NCBI GenBank assembly: GCA_002404605.1
Contig: DHKA01000043.1
Coordinates: 1-10,895, forward strand
From: Clostridiales bacterium UBA4706
GTDB lineage: Bacteria; Bacillota; Clostridia; Oscillospirales; Oscillospiraceae
Length of the DNA stretch: 10,895 nt
Direction: 5' to 3'
Part shown: piece after piece, positions 6,416-10,895 of the stretch
Layout of the letters: every line of letters begins with the position of its first letter
How positions within the stretch are numbered: the first letter of the stretch is position 1
Program-made: the position numbers and the translations under genes
The notes under the pieces: model-generated
Seen by the model: the letters and a program-made list of their open reading frames with translations, nothing else
What the model was told of the DNA's origin: nothing
The model's database searches: none

Positions 6416-7468
6416 TTAGCTGCCGGATTTGTCGAGTTGGCGCTGGCGGGCGAAATTCTGCATGCCATCGGTCATGGAGTCGAGACGGCTGAGCATGCGG
6501 CCCGCACCGTAGGCCGTGCAGGAAAGCGCGTCGTCTGCAACGTGCGCTTCGATGCCGGTGCGCTCGGTGACGAGACGGTCGATGCCGTACAGGAGACTGC
6601 CGCCGCCGGACATGACAATGCCGTTTTCGGAGATATCCGCCACCAGCTCCGGCGGCGTGCGCTCAAGCACCATGTGGACGGTCTCAAGAATGGTCTCTGT
6701 CGGCTCGGCGAGCGCTTCGACCATTTCATCGGAGTTGAGCGTAATGGTGCGCGGAAGACCGGTCATCAAGCAGCGGCCCTTGACCTCCTCGTAGCTGACC
6801 TCGGGACGCTCCTTGACGCAGCCGATGCTCTTTTTGAGTTCCTCTGCCGTGCGAAGGCCGATGAGCAGGTTGTGCTTGCGCCGGACGTATTTGACGATCG
6901 CCTCGTCAAACGCCGCGCCCGCCGTTTTGATGGATTCGGACTCCACCACGCCGTTGAGCGATACAACTGCCGCTTCCGTCGTGCCGCCGCCGATATCGAT
7001 GATCATGTGGCCGTCCGGACGGTTCACATCAAGGCCCGCGCCGACCGCCGTGGCGACCGCCGAGGGGACAAGATACACCTTGCGTCCGCCCGCCTCGATG
7101 ACGGCGTTTACGATTGCGCGCTCCTCCACGCCGGTGATGCTGCCCGGCACGCACACGAGCACGCGCGACCGGAACAGGCTGAAGCTCGTCACGCGGCGGA
7201 TGAATTCACGCAGCATTTCGCAGGTCATATCGTAGTCGGAGATGACGCCCGCCGAAATGGGGTGGACGGAGACGATGTTCGCCGGTGTGCGGCCGAGCAT
7301 TCTCCGCGCGTCCTCGCCGACCTTGAGCACGCGGCCGGTCTGACGGTCCATCGCCACGACCGTCGGCTCGCGCAGACGGATGCCGCTCCCGGCGACATAG
7401 AGGATGGTCGTATCGGTGCCGAGATCGATGGCAATATCTTTTTCGATGATGGAGGACAGAATAGGCAT
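6416..7468 (-). CDS. divergent MreB/Mbl-like bacterial actin
   Basis: A 350-aa member of the MreB actin family; these proteins form membrane-associated filaments that guide cell-wall synthesis. Recognisable elements: phosphate-1 loop DLGTDTT (15-21), VCVPGSITGVEERA (106-118), phosphate-2 loop DIGGGTTEAAVVSLNG (158-173), FDEAIVKYVRR (187-197), GLPRTITLNSDEM (237-249), PPELVADI (272-279) and adenine-site SGGGSLLYGI (287-296). Two motifs differ from canonical MreB: DLGTANT is DLGTDTT, and the EEPMAAA segment is PSAVATA (135-141), so the conserved acidic residue is missing. mreC and mreD are not adjacent, which suggests a paralog rather than the main rod-complex actin. I chose the ATG at 7468, 9 nt after AAGGG. 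A TTG two codons upstream would be only 3 nt from that site. It lies 41 bp after comF and is followed by a terminator. Confidence 0.88.
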   Translation of the reverse strand: MPILSSIIEKDIAIDLGTDTTILYVAGSGIRLREPTVVAMDRQTGRVLKVGEDARRMLGRTPANIVSVHPISAGVISDYDMTCEMLREFIRRVTSFSLFRSRVLVCVPGSITGVEERAIVNAVIEAGGRKVYLVPSAVATAVGAGLDVNRPDGHMIIDIGGGTTEAAVVSLNGVVESESIKTAGAAFDEAIVKYVRRKHNLLIGLRTAEELKKSIGCVKERPEVSYEEVKGRCLMTGLPRTITLNSDEMVEALAEPTETILETVHMVLERTPPELVADISENGIVMSGGGSLLYGIDRLVTERTGIEAHVADDALSCTAYGAGRMLSRLDSMTDGMQNFARQRQLDKSGS

Positions 7469-7477
7469 AGTCAAATT

Positions 7478-7482
7478 CCCTT
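7478..7482 (-). promoter_or_regulatory. ribosome binding site deciding the mreB-like start
   Basis: AAGGG on the minus strand is 9 nt from the ATG at 7468 but only 3 nt from the in-frame TTG at 7474. The ATG is therefore the better start, removing two residues from the longest reading. Confidence 0.5.
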
Positions 7483-7509
7483 CAAATCAAAAGCGATTAA
7501 ATTCTTCTG

Positions 7510-8163
7510 TTATTCTTCCCGGTGGCAGGCAAGGGCCGCGCCGCGAACGCTCACGGCCCCGGCGGTCAGCAGCATGCGCGCACATTCGGAGAGCGTGGAG
7601 CCGGTGGTAATGACATCGTCGATAAGCAGGATTCTCTTACCGCGCACCGCGTCCGCGCTCCGGACAACGTAGCAGCCGGAGATGTTCGCCCGCCGCTCCT
7701 CCGGGGTGCGGAGCCGGGACTGCGGCGAAACGTCCCGCGCTTTGCGCAGCAGCGGCACGGCTTTCGTCCCAAGGACTTCCGCCGCCGCTTCCGCGAGAAG
7801 CTGCGCCTGATCGTATCCGCGGCGCCGATAGCGCTTCGCGCTCAAGGGTACCCACGAGATGAGATCAAAATCGCCGACACCGCGGCGGAGCAGATCCTCG
7901 CCGAGGATCCGGCCAAAAACCTTTCCGCGCGACGGCGCGTTGCGAAACTTGTAGGCAAGCATGCCCTGCCGCACCGGTTCTTCGTAGTAAAAGGGCGCGG
8001 TATAGGCGCGGACAAAGTCGCATTTTCGTTCGGTATCCGCCGTGCGCGGCAGCGCTTTGCGGCAGGTCTCACACACGCCGTCCCCGCTTTTCTCGAGGAT
8101 CGCGCCGCAGAAGGCGCAGCGCGGCGGGAAGAAAAAGTCGAGAACGCGCTCTTTCCGGCTCAT
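7510..8163 (-). CDS. ComF family protein (zinc-finger and phosphoribosyltransferase-like)
   Basis: ComF proteins are cytoplasmic and are needed in transformable bacteria for bringing single-stranded DNA into the cell or processing it; many non-competent species also carry one. The 217-aa chain starts with FFPPRCAFCG and VCETCRK, giving a four-cysteine zinc ribbon (Cys16, 19, 31, 34). It continues with YKFRN (71-75) and VPLSAKRYRRRGYDQAQLLA (105-124), the family's R-G-[FY]-[ND]-Q motif. It ends with a type I phosphoribosyltransferase PRPP loop, ILLIDDVITTGSTLSE (178-193). The length is typical. The ATG follows the recD2 stop by one base (TGATATG) and has GAGG 6 nt upstream, so translation is probably coupled to recD2. 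I leave the symbol blank because comF/comFC naming varies; the family is clear. Confidence 0.92.
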   Translation of the reverse strand: MSRKERVLDFFFPPRCAFCGAILEKSGDGVCETCRKALPRTADTERKCDFVRAYTAPFYYEEPVRQGMLAYKFRNAPSRGKVFGRILGEDLLRRGVGDFDLISWVPLSAKRYRRRGYDQAQLLAEAAAEVLGTKAVPLLRKARDVSPQSRLRTPEERRANISGCYVVRSADAVRGKRILLIDDVITTGSTLSECARMLLTAGAVSVRGAALACHREE

Positions 8164-8164
8164 A

Positions 8165-10429
8165 TCAGACCTCTCCGGCGAGACGGGCGCGCAGCCCGCT
8201 GTACCGGCGCGTTTTGCGGCCGTTTTCGATCATGGCCTGCACGATCGCCGTTTCGCCGACGACGACGAGAAGCTCTCTCGCGCGCGTGACGGCGGTATAG
8301 AGAAGATCGCGGCTCAAAAGCCGGGCAGGGGCGCGGCCAGCCGCCAGAACAACGGCACGGTACTCGCTGCCCTGTGCCTTATGCACCGTGACGGCGAAGG
8401 CGTGGTCCAGCTCGCCGAGCTGTTCAAAAGCATACCATGCGAGCTTTTCGTCAAAGTCGATCCAGATCAGCTCGTTTTCGGTATCGATGCGCAATATCGT
8501 CCCAAGATCGCCGTTAAAGATGCCCGTGCCGGTCTCGGGAGCGGAGCCGGGAGTCATATCTCCGGCCATGATCGCCGCGGCGTCACCGCCTTTACACCAT
8601 ACTATATCATAGTTGTTCCGGATTTGCATCACCCGATCGCCCTCCCGGAACACAGTTTCGCCAAAAATTTTCTCTTTTTTTCCGGGCGCAGGTGGATTGA
8701 GTGCCTGCTGTAAGCGCTCGTTGAGCGCGAAGGTGCCGGATTCGCCCTTGCGCGTCGGCGTCAGGACCTGAATATCGCCGGACGGGATGCCCATGCCGCG
8801 CGGCAGCCGCTCGCTGCAAAGCTCGGCCACGGTCGCGGCCAGACGCTCGCCCGAGGGCCGCTGCAAAAAAAAGAAATCCCCCTTATTCTCGCGCAGCTCC
8901 GGCGTTTCGCCGCGGTTGATGCTGTGCGCGTTGCGGATGATGCGGCTCTCCCCGCTCTGGCGGAAGATCTCCGTCAGGCGCACCGCCGCGACTGCGTGCG
9001 AGCGGAGCACGTCGAGAAAGAAGCTCCCCGGCCCGACGCTCGGCAGCTGGTCGGCGTCGCCCACGAGCACAAGGCGGCAGCCCTTCGGCAGCGCCTTCAA
9101 AAGCGCCTGAATAAGCGTTATGTCAACCATTGAGCATTCGTCGAGAATGACCGCGCCGCAGCGCAGCGGATCGCTCTCGTTTTTGCGGAACGTGAGCTCG
9201 TCCCCCTCGGCGGCCCATGCCGCGCCGAGCAGCCGGTGGATGGTGTAGGCTTCCCGGCCGGTGAGTTCGGTCATGCGCTTGGCGGCGCGGCCGGTAGGCG
9301 CGGCGAGAAGGCAGTCGAGCTGCATATCGTCGTACAGGCGCAGTATGGCCTGAATGATCGTCGTTTTGCCGGTGCCGGGGCCGCCGGTGACGGCGAGCAG
9401 CCGCCGCTCGCAGGCGAGGCGGATGGCCTCCTTCTGCTGCGCGGCATAGCGCATGCCGGTCTCGCGTTCCAGCTCCGCGATACGCTCGTCCACGTTTTTC
9501 TTTGCCGGAACGGTGTCCTGCGCCATGGCGCGGAGTGCGGCGGCGGTGTAGGTCTCGGCCTCGTACAGCCGCCGGAGATACACCGCGTTCACCCCTGCCA
9601 CGACCTCCTGCACGATCTCGCCCTCGTCGGCGAGAACGTCCAGACATTCCTCCGCGGCCTCGGTCTCCACGCCGATGAGCTGCGCCGTTGCCGCAACGAG
9701 CTTTTCGCGCGGGAGGAAGCTGTGACCGTTATTGAGATTATGTACCATTTCAAAAATGAGCGCCGCGGCGATGCGCGGAGGACTGTCCTCCTCGAAGCCG
9801 AGCGAGAGCGCGAGCGCGTCCGCCTCGTCAAACTGTCCGCCGATGCGGTCGGACGCAATGACATAGGGGTTGGACTTCACGAGCTCAAGCGCGCCGTCGC
9901 CGTAGAGCTTATAGAGCCGCATGGCGTATTCGGGCTTGAGGCCGTTCGCGGCGAGAAACTCCATCAGCAGGCGCATGCCGGTCTGACGGCGGAACGTTTC
10001 GGAGATGTCCCGCGCGCGGCGCGCGCTGATGCCCTTGATCTCGGCGAGCTTTTCGGGGCTGTCGGACAATATTTCGAGCGTCCGCGAGCCGAAGCGGTTC
10101 ACGAGCACCGCCGCCGTCGCCGGGCCAATGCCGCGCACCGCGCCGGAGGCGAGATATTCATAGATATGCTTCTCCCCCACCGGCAGCGAACGCATCGCCG
10201 AGGACGCCTTGAACTGCTCGCCGTGGCTCGGGTGGCGCTCCCACGCGCCCTCGACCGTCAGCCCCTCGCCTGGCGCGGCGAACGGCAGGCAGCCCACGAC
10301 CGTCACCGGCTCGTCGCCGCCGACATCCAGACGAAGAACGGTGTAGCCGTTCTCCTCGTTCTGGAAGATCACGCTTTTTACGGTTCCGATGAGCTGTAGG
10401 GAGCTGCGGAGTTCGTTTGCTTCGTCCAT
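8165..10429 (-). CDS. recD2: RecD2-type SF1B 5'-3' DNA helicase
   Basis: RecD2 (YrrC-like) is a stand-alone ATP-dependent 5'-3' helicase used in DNA repair and replication-fork upkeep in bacteria without RecBC. The 754-aa protein has an N-terminal OB-like region (10-80) and helix-hairpin-helix elements around VRGIGPATAAVL (98-109) and LAEIKGISARRA (128-139). The Q motif is near Gln331/332 and Walker A is TGGPGTGKTT (348-357). Walker B is LDECSM (429-434), motif III VGDADQLPSVGPG (456-468), motif V TVHKAQGSEY (681-690) and motif VI LYTAVTRAREL (710-720). Length and order match the family. An unusual glycine-rich stretch (613-639) interrupts the usual link between NNYD and FNGDLG. The start overlaps the upstream small gene by 52 nt. 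AGGGG lies 11 nt before the ATG and no alternative start codon is nearby. comF follows after one base. Confidence 0.95.
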   Translation of the reverse strand: MDEANELRSSLQLIGTVKSVIFQNEENGYTVLRLDVGGDEPVTVVGCLPFAAPGEGLTVEGAWERHPSHGEQFKASSAMRSLPVGEKHIYEYLASGAVRGIGPATAAVLVNRFGSRTLEILSDSPEKLAEIKGISARRARDISETFRRQTGMRLLMEFLAANGLKPEYAMRLYKLYGDGALELVKSNPYVIASDRIGGQFDEADALALSLGFEEDSPPRIAAALIFEMVHNLNNGHSFLPREKLVAATAQLIGVETEAAEECLDVLADEGEIVQEVVAGVNAVYLRRLYEAETYTAAALRAMAQDTVPAKKNVDERIAELERETGMRYAAQQKEAIRLACERRLLAVTGGPGTGKTTIIQAILRLYDDMQLDCLLAAPTGRAAKRMTELTGREAYTIHRLLGAAWAAEGDELTFRKNESDPLRCGAVILDECSMVDITLIQALLKALPKGCRLVLVGDADQLPSVGPGSFFLDVLRSHAVAAVRLTEIFRQSGESRIIRNAHSINRGETPELRENKGDFFFLQRPSGERLAATVAELCSERLPRGMGIPSGDIQVLTPTRKGESGTFALNERLQQALNPPAPGKKEKIFGETVFREGDRVMQIRNNYDIVWCKGGDAAAIMAGDMTPGSAPETGTGIFNGDLGTILRIDTENELIWIDFDEKLAWYAFEQLGELDHAFAVTVHKAQGSEYRAVVLAAGRAPARLLSRDLLYTAVTRARELLVVVGETAIVQAMIENGRKTRRYSGLRARLAGEV

Positions 10430-10719
10430 AGTGTCACATTCCCCTGTCCCAGCGATAAACGCCGGGCGATTTCTCTTGTTTCCTCGTCCATGCCGTCGTC
10501 AAGCAGCACGATCCTTCCGAAAAGGACGCCGTCGCCGATGAGCCACAGCAGGCCGTCCACCGTCGCTTCCAGCTCCGGCGACGCGCCGGAGACGCGCAGG
10601 ACAAGCTCAAGGCTCTGCCCCTTTCCGCGGCAGACGGGCGTGAGCATTACGCCGCGCAGCTTCCAGCACAGGAAGAGCACCGCCGCTGCGATCAGAAACG
10701 CCAATATCCATTTTCCCAT
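10378..10719 (-). CDS. small membrane-anchored protein with a glycosyltransferase-2-like half domain
   Basis: I know no named family for this 113-aa protein. It starts with MGKW and one hydrophobic segment (residues 4-20), so it is probably anchored by its N-terminus. The rest (36-100) resembles the first beta-alpha-beta part of a GT-A fold: LELVLRVSGASPELEATVDGL, then IVLLDDGMDEETREIARRLS, similar to the VVDDGSxDxTxEIAR pattern of family-2 glycosyltransferases. The second half, with the DxD and acceptor sites, is absent, so enzymatic activity is unlikely. I chose the ATG at 10719, which has GGAGGG 8 nt upstream. A TTG at 10785 would start inside uvrA and put 22 polar residues before the membrane segment. 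The last 16 codons overlap recD2 in another frame, which suggests coupled translation. Confidence 0.7.
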   Translation of the reverse strand: MGKWILAFLIAAAVLFLCWKLRGVMLTPVCRGKGQSLELVLRVSGASPELEATVDGLLWLIGDGVLFGRIVLLDDGMDEETREIARRLSLGQGNVTLWTKQTNSAAPYSSSEP

Positions 10720-10727
10720 ACCGCCAT

Positions 10728-10733
10728 CCCTCC
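10728..10733 (-). promoter_or_regulatory. ribosome binding site deciding the start of the 113-aa gene
   Basis: GGAGGG on the minus strand lies 8 nt before the ATG at 10719. An out-of-frame ATG directly after the GGAGGG is too close to be used. This site argues against the longer TTG-initiated reading. Confidence 0.65.
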
Positions 10734-10737
10734 GATA

Positions 10738-10753
10738 TATCCTATGTAGGATA
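10738..10753. promoter_or_regulatory. 16-bp palindrome in the uvrA-to-small-gene gap
   Basis: TATCCTA (10738-10744) and TAGGATA (10747-10753) are perfect inverted arms separated by TG. The palindrome lies in the 46-bp gap between the uvrA stop and the small gene, just upstream of its RBS. It could be an operator or part of a promoter; the stem is too short and AT-rich, and lacks a T-tract, to be a terminator. The function is unknown. Confidence 0.4.
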
Positions 10754-10765
10754 CGCGGGAAAGGT

Positions 10766-10895
10766 TCACTTGCGGTAGCGCTCAAGCGCCGGTTTCAGAA
10801 ATTCTCCCGTGAAGCTCTCAGGGCACGCAGCGCATTCCTCCGGCGTGCCGGCAAAAACGAGCTCTCCGCCGCCGTCGCCCCCCTCGGGGCCGAGG
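10766..10895 (-). CDS. uvrA: UvrABC excinuclease subunit A, C-terminal end (partial)
   Basis: UvrA is the ATP-dependent damage sensor of nucleotide excision repair and works as a dimer with UvrB. Only the last 42 full codons are inside the window: LGPEGGDGGGELVFAGTPEE, then CAACPESFTGEFLKPALERYRK and TGA. The LGPEGGDGGG sequence after the second ATPase's Walker B/H-loop region, the AGTPEE segment and the TGxFLK ending are hallmarks of the UvrA C-terminus. The rest lies right of the window. No terminator separates it from the small gene 46 bp downstream, so read-through into the recD2 group is possible. Confidence 0.95.
   Translation of the reverse strand, partial: LGPEGGDGGGELVFAGTPEECAACPESFTGEFLKPALERYRK

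Noticed and set aside
6407..7672. 421-codon open frame on the plus strand opposite the mreB-like gene
   Set aside because: Antisense shadow with His/Asp/Arg-rich composition; the minus strand carries the conserved actin motifs.
9236..10399. 387-codon open frame on the plus strand opposite recD2
   Set aside because: No recognisable motif and no RBS or promoter; the helicase motifs are on the other strand.
10720..10785. 22-residue N-terminal extension of the small gene from a TTG at 10785
   Set aside because: It begins inside uvrA without a good RBS, while the ATG at 10719 has GGAGGG at 8 nt and leads directly into the membrane helix.

Overview
The window looks like a piece of a chromosome from an endospore-forming, GC-rich Clostridia bacterium. 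An Oscillospiraceae/Ruminococcaceae-type gut anaerobe is my best guess. The reasons are a full-length SpoIIE sporulation phosphatase, Gram-positive-style GGAGG ribosome binding sites, RecD2 without RecBC partners, a ComF protein, an Na+-coupled NSS transporter of the 11-helix bacterial type, and strong GC bias at third codon positions. The genus assignment is inference, since there is no rRNA in the window.

Left part (1-2134, plus strand): the last 46 codons of a large protein, possibly the R subunit of a type I restriction system. A 164-bp gap follows with a plausible promoter. Then comes a two-gene unit: a sodium-dependent amino-acid/amine transporter of the NSS (SNF) family and, 12 bp later, a small Sel1-repeat protein.

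Middle (2098-3490): a hairpin terminator lies between converging genes. On the minus strand is adenosylhomocysteinase (ahcY), which recycles S-adenosylhomocysteine. It has its own RBS and a candidate promoter, and it is separated from the upstream gene by a strong terminator.

Right part (3492-10895, all minus strand), read in the direction of transcription: the 3' end of uvrA (nucleotide excision repair), a 113-aa membrane-anchored protein with a glycosyltransferase-like half domain, recD2 (SF1B 5'-3' DNA helicase), a comF-type phosphoribosyltransferase-like gene, and a divergent mreB-like actin, closed by a perfect UUCG-loop terminator. After that comes a separate unit of spoIIE and a 136-aa C-terminally membrane-anchored protein translationally coupled to it by an ATGA overlap, closed by another terminator. 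Tight spacing suggests that the 113-aa gene, recD2, comF and probably mreB are co-transcribed. This would combine DNA repair/uptake functions with a cytoskeletal actin, next to the sporulation unit.

I find no mobile element, CRISPR array, tRNA or rRNA. No wholly new system is evident. The most interesting points are the unfamiliar small partner proteins (after the NSS transporter, after SpoIIE, and before RecD2) and the MreB paralog whose active-site motifs depart from the family pattern. Long open frames antisense to the real genes are a by-product of the high GC content and were left out.
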